Source: Barthelona sp. PAP020
Lineage: Eukaryota > Metamonada: BaSk clade
Reading direction: 5' to 3'
Assembly (NCBI GenBank): GCA_040182905.1
Contig: JARQWU010000001.1
Span: forward strand, 33,383 to 97,382
Length of the DNA stretch: 64,000 nucleotides
How positions within the stretch are numbered: position 1 is the first letter of the stretch; each line of letters starts with the position of its first letter. The notes beneath the pieces were generated by a model. That model had not been told where the DNA came from and ran no database searches. It saw only the letters and a program-made list of their open reading frames with translations. The translations under genes were made by a program, and so were the position numbers. This document shows positions 8,851 to 17,760 of this stretch, piece after piece.

Positions 8851-11064
8851 ATGAAATTTATATGTATTCATATCTTAACAATTACATCTGTTTTGTTATT
8901 TATGTCAACATTTTTGACCCCACATTCAAATTTAGACAATATTAATGAAAATGATTTAAATATCGTACCGAATACTTATGATCGTGTAATTTTTTTTATT
9001 ATTGATTCATTAAGATACGATGTAATGTTAGGAAATGAAAATGGTGAGTTAAATTTACCAATCATTGATGAATTGAGAATATTTTATGGTAATAGTACTC
9101 AAATTGCTCATTTTTTAGCCAGTTCACCATCAGTGACTGCTTCTAGGATACGAGCTTTTATGACTGGTTCACCCAGTTCTTTTTCAGAATTGATTATGAA
9201 CTTTACCCCTAAAGTGGTAAATTCAGACAATCTTTTGCATCAAATTTCGTCTAAAATGCAAAAAGGAACGTTCGTATCGGGTGATGATACTTGGGACTTG
9301 ATGTTTTCATCTGTAATAAATCAGTCATTTCCTTGTAACAGTCAAAAAGTATCTGATTTTTATGAGGTTGATGACTGTGCGATTAAACCTTTTCTAGCAG
9401 CAATTCATAATGATTCTGCAAATCTAATGATGACACATCTCCTTGGAATGGATCATGTATCCCATATTTATTCTGCAAAACATGAATTGATTCATGCTAA
9501 ATTGAATGAATATGACAAGTATTTGAAAGAAATTGTTGACACCATTCATTCTTGGTCAGATGAAGAGCAAAAGAAAACCTTGCTTATCATTGGTGGAGAT
9601 CACGGAATGACAGATGATGGTAATCATGGTGGAGATTCTTGGCCTGAAATCAATGCAGGTATTTTCTTTTACAGTCCAAAGAGAAACTACAAGAAACAAG
9701 TGAGTCATATGTCTCAAGAAGCACTTGTACCCACAATAGCACCTTTATTAGGTGTTCCTGTACCATTTTCAAATGTTGCAGAGATTGTTCCAGAACTTTT
9801 TCCTGATAATTATGATGGAGAGGCTCTTTTGAAAACAGCAAAATATGTTGAAGATCAAGTGTTTGAATATGTCGATGAATTTTCAAAAGTTCATGTCTTC
9901 AATAATGAGGTTGTTAAGTTGATTTCCAAAAGAACCAACATTCCCGATTTAAATGGAATGAGTGAACGTTTTATTGAAGATTCCTTAACACGGATCAATG
10001 AAAAACTAACTCGAATTCGAATATTGGTAACAAAGGAATTCAGTCCTTTCAATCCATATGTTACAATTGTTGTTGTTGCAATAATGGTGTTTGTAATGGG
10101 GTTGTTTTTCTTTGACTTGAAACGAATTTTCATTGAACTTAAAAGACCATATGTTTTAACCTTTATTAACATTATAATATATTTCAGTTTAGCTTATTAC
10201 AGTAATTGCTTTGTTGAAAACACATTTCAAGTTTTAAGAAGTGGGATACTTTTTTTGTTGTTCTTTAATTTCAAAACCATTGATAAAGTGTGCTTTATGG
10301 TATTTTTGAACATATGCTTGTATGACAATAAAAGAGTTTGTGTATTCACCTGTTCATTTGTTCTGTTTTATTTTGTTTTTACTTCAGTAAAAAAGAGAAA
10401 ATTTTATAAATTTGGAAAATTCTTACTTTTGAGCATAATTATTGCACAATGTCGTCAATTGTTTGAAGAAAGACTTGGTTCTTCCTTTTTGAATTACTAT
10501 TCTCAATTTACTATTGTTTTAGCCATTGCTGCACCCTTTTTTGGAAATTTTTCTGATTTCTTTGTCATCATTGTTGCTTTAACCAATAAATATTATCAAT
10601 TTTCTCAAATTATGGGGTTAATGTTTGTATTCCTGAATTTGCCCCAATATCAAAAAAAACATTCTTTTCCACATATAATTAGAGTTGGATTCTTTTTGAA
10701 TGGAATGGTTACCCAATTTGTTTCTCTTAAATATGAAATTGCTTTTTTCGTCAGCGACAGCATTACCATTGTAGGTGTATTGTTGACAATAATTCACACC
10801 TTTTCTTTTTCATTTTTGATTGGAAGTCTCGATTTTTCAATTGTTTTTAATTTTTTGCAATTTATTGAATTGTGGTCTGGTGTTGGAGTTTTATTTTTAA
10901 TGAGAAATGATTTGTTGTATTGGAAAACGTTAGTTCCAAACGCTTGCTTTTTGATAGTTGAAAATCTGATCCTATGTTTGTTTAGTCTCATTTCATATCT
11001 ATGGAAAAAATTTGTTTTCTTTAAAAAAAGGAAATTAGTCAACAAAGAAGAAGCTGATGAATGA
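8851..11064 (+). CDS. PIGO: GPI ethanolamine-phosphate transferase 3 (PIG-O/GPI13)
   Basis: 737 residues. An N-terminal signal anchor is followed by a luminal alkaline-phosphatase-superfamily domain (about 40-330). Its metal and nucleophile motifs are VIFFIIDSLRYD, a SVTASRIRAFMTG helix carrying the Ser/Thr nucleophile, GDDTW, MTHLLGMDHVSH and GGDHGMTDDGNHGGDS. The remaining ~350 residues are a polytopic membrane domain. The enzyme transfers phosphoethanolamine from phosphatidylethanolamine to the third mannose of the GPI precursor in the ER, the group later used to attach protein. The DHGMT/GNHGGDS signature and the SPxFxTP-like order fit PIG-O. PIG-G (EtNP-transferase 2) is the alternative. 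Its start lies about 50 bp from the divergent CPBP protease. PIG-C at 23.9 kb shows that the pathway is present. Confidence 0.85.
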   Translation: MKFICIHILTITSVLLFMSTFLTPHSNLDNINENDLNIVPNTYDRVIFFIIDSLRYDVMLGNENGELNLPIIDELRIFYGNSTQIAHFLASSPSVTASRIRAFMTGSPSSFSELIMNFTPKVVNSDNLLHQISSKMQKGTFVSGDDTWDLMFSSVINQSFPCNSQKVSDFYEVDDCAIKPFLAAIHNDSANLMMTHLLGMDHVSHIYSAKHELIHAKLNEYDKYLKEIVDTIHSWSDEEQKKTLLIIGGDHGMTDDGNHGGDSWPEINAGIFFYSPKRNYKKQVSHMSQEALVPTIAPLLGVPVPFSNVAEIVPELFPDNYDGEALLKTAKYVEDQVFEYVDEFSKVHVFNNEVVKLISKRTNIPDLNGMSERFIEDSLTRINEKLTRIRILVTKEFSPFNPYVTIVVVAIMVFVMGLFFFDLKRIFIELKRPYVLTFINIIIYFSLAYYSNCFVENTFQVLRSGILFLLFFNFKTIDKVCFMVFLNICLYDNKRVCVFTCSFVLFYFVFTSVKKRKFYKFGKFLLLSIIIAQCRQLFEERLGSSFLNYYSQFTIVLAIAAPFFGNFSDFFVIIVALTNKYYQFSQIMGLMFVFLNLPQYQKKHSFPHIIRVGFFLNGMVTQFVSLKYEIAFFVSDSITIVGVLLTIIHTFSFSFLIGSLDFSIVFNFLQFIELWSGVGVLFLMRNDLLYWKTLVPNACFLIVENLILCLFSLISYLWKKFVFFKKRKLVNKEEADE

Positions 11065-11412
11065 GAAGTGTCTTCTATAAAGTTAAATTGCCTTATCCTA
11101 TTGATATTATAGTTTAAAAATATAAAAACCAACAAACAAAAATTGGTGTATAGTTATGATAGAGGTGTGTATAGATACAATGTACACTTTCTTCTTTTTA
11201 TTTTAGTCTTTTAGCAAATATATAAAAACTTTTCTTTTCCTTTTTTTTTCTTTTGCATGGAATTTTGAATACCCTTTCAAAAAAAAACTTGTGAAACTTA
11301 CACATGAATAAACACACCTTTCGAATAATTATGAAAGAAATCAATAAACAAACAGAATGCAAAAAAACAAAAAAAAAACAGAAAGACCATTTATGAATGA
11401 AATATTTTGACA
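11065..11412. other. Intergenic region between convergent genes
   Basis: 348 bp, strongly A/T-rich, between PIG-O (+) and the TML-calpain gene (-). A 71-codon open frame on the minus strand (11198-11413) has low-complexity F/K composition and is not credible as a gene. Nothing else is recognised. Confidence 0.4.
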
Positions 11413-14400
11413 TTACATGAACGATAAATTGCCACCTTCACAATAGAAATTTGCTAGAATTCTACTGGAGACAGTTTTTGATTTTTCAAAACCAAAAACG
11501 ATTTTCAAATGACAATTTCCAACAAACAATTTGCTATCCAACATTAACCGTTCATAAATGAACCGATCATTGAATAAAGCTGGTTTTTTCAATAATATCA
11601 TTTGATTTGAACAATTGACCAAATAAAACTCGACAAAAATCACATTGACATTTTCTTTGCTTTGAATGAATTCGAAATGGAAGATGATTTTGTCGAAGTC
11701 ATATTTATTCATGGTTAGAGGTACAACTTTCAGTGAAACAACATTATTTGCTGAGATTGGAGTTTTCATCATGTTAAAATCAAAAATATCAACTTGTCCA
11801 TTCAATAATACAACTTGAGAATATTTCAACGATTTACAGGTTAAAAAATAACAAAAACTTTTTTCAAAATGGTCAAAATATTCATAATCAGTTAACCAAA
11901 TTCCTTCAGTACAATTAATTTTTTCATTGATTCTACCATTCATTTCAAACTTTTGTAAAACTTTTTCAACTTTTGTTTTTAAAGGTTTGATCCAAAAAAT
12001 TGAATCTTTTGCAAACTTTCCTTGAAACTTTTCCAACTTTTTAAAAACAGAATCTTTATTTTCCAAAGGTAATAAATATAACAATCTATACCTTATACCA
12101 CATATAATTGTATCAATAATACAACCAATAGTAAAATCAACATGTGAAGGGATTCTTAAAGAAGAAGTTTTTAAAGGAGAAGCAACACTTATCACAAAAC
12201 TATTGACAGAAATATTGATAAAACTTTCGATCTTTTTAAATTGACAATTTTTTTTTTTTTCATCACCAAAACGAATGTCTTTATGATCAATAATTTCCAT
12301 TCTAGTACCCAATAAAGTTCTTACTAATGCATTAAACTGTAAAGTTAAAGGAAAGAGATTCATATAACCATTAGATAATTTTGCCAATAATTTTTCCAAA
12401 ATAGGCATCAATAAAGAAGTTGAACATGAAGAAAACAAAGGTTTTTCGTTTAAAGTTGGAATATAAGTGTCTAAAAATATGTAATTAATATCAGATTTTG
12501 TATAATATGCTAACAGTATGACTCCAGTAGTTTTATGGTATTTTACTACTACAGAGGATAACAAATCAATTAAATTATGATATTGACAAAGTAGAATCAT
12601 TTGTTTCAAAGGAAAATTATCTTCGATCCCAAATGCAATCCATTCATCATCTGAAAATCCAAAATGATTGTCAACAATGCCTTTATTTTGACCAGATATA
12701 TCAAAAATTGACAAAAATTCTAAGTCGTGATAATTGTCCAAATATTTTAAACCCAAAACTTCATCAGGATTAGAAAAATTTTCATCAATGAAAATGGTAT
12801 TCCTTTGTAACGCTTCAACACAATGATTTATGAATAATAACAAATATTTCGAAAGTTTTTTAATATTGTTGGAATGTTTCAAACAATAGAGTTCATGAGA
12901 ACATATGTTTGGATTTGAAATATTCTTAAAATCAAGTTGATCTCCAGTTTGTAATTTGTCAAAAAATAAAAACATCTCTTCTTCTAGAACCATGTAATTT
13001 CTTTCAATTTCAAATAAATTTTCAACTTTTTCAAGCTCAATTGACCTTTGACATACAAATCTTAACGTATTCACTTGTATATGTAACAAAAGAAATCTTG
13101 ATAATTCTTCATTAAAGGTAATACTGTTCCTATCAATAATTTTCCTCTTCATCTCATCTAACTTTTCAATTAACTCATGAATGTTCTCATAAATGTCCTC
13201 AATAATGATTTGATCATCAGAATCAGACACAATCTCAATGTTATCTGAAGTGTTAGTTTCTGTTTTCAAAGCACTATGATTGGAACACACGCTAAGATCA
13301 TCAATTTCTTCTTCTTTTTCGTCATTAACATTTTTATATTCACTATCGACATCTAAAACGGTTAAATCGGTTTCACAAGCTCTTAATAAACTCTTATCAC
13401 ACGATGTTTTTGTTTCATCCTCATATAATAAATCTTCCATTGAATTATCAGGCGTAATCAATTTCATCAGGGAATGTTTAGACTTGAAATCAGGCATTTC
13501 TGGACTGATTCGGTCATACAATGACAATAGATTTGGGTTCACAGAACAATCTTTTTCAAGTGTATGATCCGAATTCGAAGTGTTGGAGCGATAAGTACTA
13601 ATACTGAATTTTCGAGCTTCTGATAACTTAAGAAATTGAACAAAAGACTCCAAACAATTTGCTTTTAGTTCAGGAAAGAATGAAACTATGTCTAAATCAA
13701 AATCGACAAAGTATGTGTCTTTCCAATCTTCAATCCTTTCAACTCTTTCTTCAAAAATATCAGCAAACAATCTAAAAGTCTGTTGATACATTATCAAATA
13801 GAATTGGTTCAATTCCAAATGCAATTTCTCTATCCTGGCAGATATTTTAGAAATACCTGATTTGATATCTTTTTTTTGCTGTTTCGTAAAAGGCATATTA
13901 ATATTGTTTTTGCTATTAAAAGAATTGTGCAACCCAGTTTTGATTTTGGAAGAAGTAGTAGAAATACTCATCGCATTTTCTTCTTCTAAATTATCAACCA
14001 TCAAAGAAACTTTGGAACACGTTTTATTTTGATGTTGATGATGTGGTAAAGCAGGATCAGGATCATCTAAATTAATGTGATGCAGTGATTCACTTTCGTG
14101 TTCAACAATGTGAATAATATCTTTTCCAGCATTGAACCCCAATTTAGTGGAATTAAAAATTTGACGTTCCGATAGAATCATTGGTGTTGATTGGTCTTGA
14201 TGTGTTATATCCTCTAACTGAGATTGTGACTTTTTCTCTTCATCAAATTCAACACCTAAATCCAGTAAATTCAAGTAATTTGTCCCTTCTTTAAGAATCT
14301 TTTTTAACTCTTTCTTTTGATTGAGTAAATCATGGATCTCTTCCAATATCACATCATCAATACGAAAATCATCAGAAATAACTGTTGGCATTAAATCATC

Positions 14401-17400
14401 ATTAGTATTGAAATTAGAAAAAGTTGGTGATAAAGGGGACACAGGATACATAGGTGATACAGGTGATATAGGAGACATAGGTGATGACATGGTAGTAGTG
14501 GTATTTGTGTTGGTATTGATACCACAGTTATGATGAAGAACTCCTGAAAAAGAATTAGAACATGAACTAACAGTTTCAATAGCATTTGAATTATTGAATG
14601 AAGTTAAACCAATCAATTCATTAACTCTTATCTTTTCTAACAGAAAGACCCCTTGATTCAAAACATATGATCTTTCAATTCTGTACGATTTATCAAGATT
14701 CCGAATAAATGCAAGAAAATAAATCAAGAATGCATGGTGAAAATCTAAATCAAATGTTAAGAGAAGGCATCCCAAAAAATACCCGCAAACAAAAAAAAAA
14801 GAATGAAAAAAATTGCATAAAAACGTTAATTGTAAGTTTTTATTCATCTTTAAAATCCCAAAAAACAAAGAAAAAACATTAAAAAGTGAAAAAGCCCCTA
14901 CATTAATACTTTTTCCTTTTTTGCTTCTTCTCAATTTTGAAAACAGAATGAATTTAAAAATGATGTAAAAAACAAAGATATTAATTGAAAATTTTTTCAG
15001 CAAAACTGAAAAATTAAGCTCATACTTCAAAAGTGCTAAAATAATAACAATAAAAACGAAAGAAATAATAAAAAGAAAAATAAATATGTACATTTGAAAC
15101 TTTTCATCTAGTAAACGTTTCCAACGTTTCCAACTTTTTGAATTTTTTTTATTTTTTGAATTTTTCAACACTTTAAAGTTTGTTTCTTTTCTTCTATCAG
15201 TTAATAATTTTGAAGATCTGGAAACAAACATATCAATTTTATCTTCTTCATTTCTATCATCATCAGTTATTTCCTTTTCCTCTTGATCTTCATCATTTTC
15301 TATTGTAATCATATCAAAAGAATTCTCATTACGATTCATTTCCTTTTTTTTTTCTCTATGAGAAAAGAAAATGACATACAGAGGTAAAAAGATATAAAAA
15401 GGAAATATCACAATAAAAACATCAATTTGTTGATGTTCATAAAAAAAAACGAATGGAACAATCCAACACAATTGACTAAAGAAGATGTAATAAAAAAATT
15501 CAAAGGAAAATGAAGAATATACGCTAGAAATAGCTTGAAAAATACTGACTAAGATAAAAAAAAGACTGAAAATCAAAATAAAAGTATTATTAGCAAAAAA
15601 ACTATATTGTATCTCCTTATATCCTTTGAAACACTGCAAACAAAACAAAAATAAAGAGTAAATTGAAGATACATAAGAAAATCCGTTCATTCTACCGACA
15701 TGATATACAACAATTGCTGAATAAAGTAAGAACATCAAAGGACACATGATAAAATCCAAAAAGAAATATATAAATGAATTCTTTGATAAATAATCAAAAA
15801 TGAAAGTATTATCCTCTTCAATAAAAAAAGCAAAAATAAACATCAAAATTATAAAATAAATGAAACAAAAACAATGAAGAAAAGAAATTTTTTTCCATAA
15901 TTTCATTGAAATGTTTGTATTCAAAACATTTTTATCAATATTATTATTTAATATGGTATCATCAAAATATTTAAAATTTGAATCAAAATTTACAATTTTT
16001 CCATATTTTAAAAGATGTAAAAAAGTAAATAAAATGATGATAATCAAATTAATCAAGCAAATATTCGAAATAATGCTAGTTTCAAAGAATATACTCATAA
16101 ATAATAATAGTAAACATGTTATCAATAATATTACATTGATTATCCAAAAATTATGAATTTTTTTCATTAAATCCAAAGGAATTTCATCTTTTTCAACAAT
16201 TGTTTTCAAATTGTCATCATCTAATTGCAAAAAATTTTGTAATTGATTTATTGAATTTGTTTGATGATTATTAGTTAATAAATAACACAATATTTTTAAA
16301 AAAGAAGAATTAAAAGGAATGGTAAATTTAAACGAAAATTTAATTAAACAAAAAATAAAAACAAAAAGAAAAATTCCAAAGAAATTTTCATCAAACATTT
16401 CAAATTTAGTAAATATTAAGCAAAATACTAAATTGAATGATAAAATAATGAATAATAAAAAACTTATGTTTGAATTTAAATCTTTTGGTAATTTAACAAT
16501 AACACCATCAGTTCTAATATCATTTTCTTTAAAAAATCTTCGATGTCTATAAAAAAAACCAATTTCTGCTAGTGATGTGGATAATTTTTTTCTTTTTGAA
16601 AAATATATCGTTGTAATAATCAAAATAATCATAAAACTTGTTAAAATATTTAATGCAAAACATATATCTTTTGTTTTAAAATAAATAACATAATACAAAG
16701 CAAATAAATGTCCAGGTAAACAAAAAACAATTACATTGAATCTTAACAAGGAAGACCAAGGTAAAATATAAGTAAAAAATATTAAAAATATATAAACTAC
16801 AGTGGATTTGAGAAAATTACTAAAAGAAAAAACTTCATATAAAAAAGGTTCTTGAATAAGAAGACTAGCAAACCCAGAATTGGGTGCTAAAACAATTTTT
16901 CCAAAAATAAAACTAAAAAGACTACAACTACTAAAACCTGAAACATATTTTACAAAGATTGAACTAATACGACTAAAAATGTAATCTTTGCTTTCTAAAT
17001 TACCTAAAGGATCCTTACATATTTCTAAAAATCGTTTAATATCAATAAATGGTTCCAAAAAAACTATGCCACATAAAATGAAATTGAATCCCAACAAGGG
17101 CAAAAACATAATAATGTAATGAAAGCTCTCAAGCTTGGTGATATCATTCGTTAAATCATGTGATTTATATAATATGCATATGTACAAGATGAAAAAAATA
17201 AAATAACTGGAAAAATTGACATGTCGATAAATAACCTTATTTTGATCAATAATTTCGCATTCATTTTCATACAACTGATAATATATCGCAGTGAAACGAG
17301 TTAACCAGAGGATTAAAAATGTTAGAATTAATAAAATCGTTCGAATTTTCTCTTGAAACATTTCATAATCAAAATATAGATACAATATTAAAGATAATAA

Positions 17401-17541
17401 CAAAAAAAGTAAGCCTAAAGTGTTTTTAAAATTCCATTTTAATAATTTCTTTCCCTTTTCATTTATAAGTTTGTCATGAATTACAAAATCATTAATTCCA
17501 AATAAAAAACTTATAATCCCAGTAATAATATACAAAATCAT
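11413..17541 (-). CDS. DEK1-like multispanning (TML) calpain with degenerate catalytic residues
   Basis: 2042 residues. Residues 1-990 contain about 20-24 hydrophobic spans in two blocks, separated by an acidic loop. A long cytosolic linker follows, with a PMSPISPVSPMYPVSP repeat and helical segments. From about 1625 to 1900 the sequence follows a calpain CysPc core: TGVILLAYYTKSDINYIFLD aligns with the GIFHFQFW...VVIDD strand pair, then IPTLNEKPLF, then ILEKLLAKLSNGYMNL for the EKAYAKLxGSYEAL helix. GIWLTDYEYFDHF fits the WMSYQDF segment, and residues 1905-2042 fit a calpain C2L domain. The length matches plant DEK1. The catalytic Cys position reads EDNF (N1642), the His position reads IGCI (C1807), and the RNPW position reads LPLE, so protease activity is unlikely. 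TML-calpains sense or relay positional and mechanical cues in plants. The role here is unknown. Confidence 0.75.
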   Translation of the reverse strand: MILYIITGIISFLFGINDFVIHDKLINEKGKKLLKWNFKNTLGLLFLLLSLILYLYFDYEMFQEKIRTILLILTFLILWLTRFTAIYYQLYENECEIIDQNKVIYRHVNFSSYFIFFILYICILYKSHDLTNDITKLESFHYIIMFLPLLGFNFILCGIVFLEPFIDIKRFLEICKDPLGNLESKDYIFSRISSIFVKYVSGFSSCSLFSFIFGKIVLAPNSGFASLLIQEPFLYEVFSFSNFLKSTVVYIFLIFFTYILPWSSLLRFNVIVFCLPGHLFALYYVIYFKTKDICFALNILTSFMIILIITTIYFSKRKKLSTSLAEIGFFYRHRRFFKENDIRTDGVIVKLPKDLNSNISFLLFIILSFNLVFCLIFTKFEMFDENFFGIFLFVFIFCLIKFSFKFTIPFNSSFLKILCYLLTNNHQTNSINQLQNFLQLDDDNLKTIVEKDEIPLDLMKKIHNFWIINVILLITCLLLLFMSIFFETSIISNICLINLIIIILFTFLHLLKYGKIVNFDSNFKYFDDTILNNNIDKNVLNTNISMKLWKKISFLHCFCFIYFIILMFIFAFFIEEDNTFIFDYLSKNSFIYFFLDFIMCPLMFLLYSAIVVYHVGRMNGFSYVSSIYSLFLFCLQCFKGYKEIQYSFFANNTFILIFSLFFILVSIFQAISSVYSSFSFEFFYYIFFSQLCWIVPFVFFYEHQQIDVFIVIFPFYIFLPLYVIFFSHREKKKEMNRNENSFDMITIENDEDQEEKEITDDDRNEEDKIDMFVSRSSKLLTDRRKETNFKVLKNSKNKKNSKSWKRWKRLLDEKFQMYIFIFLFIISFVFIVIILALLKYELNFSVLLKKFSINIFVFYIIFKFILFSKLRRSKKGKSINVGAFSLFNVFSLFFGILKMNKNLQLTFLCNFFHSFFFVCGYFLGCLLLTFDLDFHHAFLIYFLAFIRNLDKSYRIERSYVLNQGVFLLEKIRVNELIGLTSFNNSNAIETVSSCSNSFSGVLHHNCGINTNTNTTTTMSSPMSPISPVSPMYPVSPLSPTFSNFNTNDDLMPTVISDDFRIDDVILEEIHDLLNQKKELKKILKEGTNYLNLLDLGVEFDEEKKSQSQLEDITHQDQSTPMILSERQIFNSTKLGFNAGKDIIHIVEHESESLHHINLDDPDPALPHHQHQNKTCSKVSLMVDNLEEENAMSISTTSSKIKTGLHNSFNSKNNINMPFTKQQKKDIKSGISKISARIEKLHLELNQFYLIMYQQTFRLFADIFEERVERIEDWKDTYFVDFDLDIVSFFPELKANCLESFVQFLKLSEARKFSISTYRSNTSNSDHTLEKDCSVNPNLLSLYDRISPEMPDFKSKHSLMKLITPDNSMEDLLYEDETKTSCDKSLLRACETDLTVLDVDSEYKNVNDEKEEEIDDLSVCSNHSALKTETNTSDNIEIVSDSDDQIIIEDIYENIHELIEKLDEMKRKIIDRNSITFNEELSRFLLLHIQVNTLRFVCQRSIELEKVENLFEIERNYMVLEEEMFLFFDKLQTGDQLDFKNISNPNICSHELYCLKHSNNIKKLSKYLLLFINHCVEALQRNTIFIDENFSNPDEVLGLKYLDNYHDLEFLSIFDISGQNKGIVDNHFGFSDDEWIAFGIEDNFPLKQMILLCQYHNLIDLLSSVVVKYHKTTGVILLAYYTKSDINYIFLDTYIPTLNEKPLFSSCSTSLLMPILEKLLAKLSNGYMNLFPLTLQFNALVRTLLGTRMEIIDHKDIRFGDEKKKNCQFKKIESFINISVNSFVISVASPLKTSSLRIPSHVDFTIGCIIDTIICGIRYRLLYLLPLENKDSVFKKLEKFQGKFAKDSIFWIKPLKTKVEKVLQKFEMNGRINEKINCTEGIWLTDYEYFDHFEKSFCYFLTCKSLKYSQVVLLNGQVDIFDFNMMKTPISANNVVSLKVVPLTMNKYDFDKIIFHFEFIQSKENVNVIFVEFYLVNCSNQMILLKKPALFNDRFIYERLMLDSKLFVGNCHLKIVFGFEKSKTVSSRILANFYCEGGNLSFM

Positions 17542-17760
17542 CTCAAATCATTACATTATAAAAATGAAGAAAAAAAAAATCCTTTACAAAGAAAAAAAAT
17601 GAAAATTATCTTTCTTTCTTTCTTGAGTAGTTGAAATATTTTCACGCATGTTTTCTAAATTGTTATTAGAATCTGTTTTTGAAAAAGAAAAAGACATAAA
17701 TCTGCTTTGAATTTTTTCCCCGACATCTAAAAATAACAAACTTATCATTTACAAAATCAT

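Noticed and set aside
11198-11413. 71-codon minus-strand frame downstream of the TML-calpain
   Set aside because: Low-complexity F/K/S translation of AT-rich spacer, with no conserved features.
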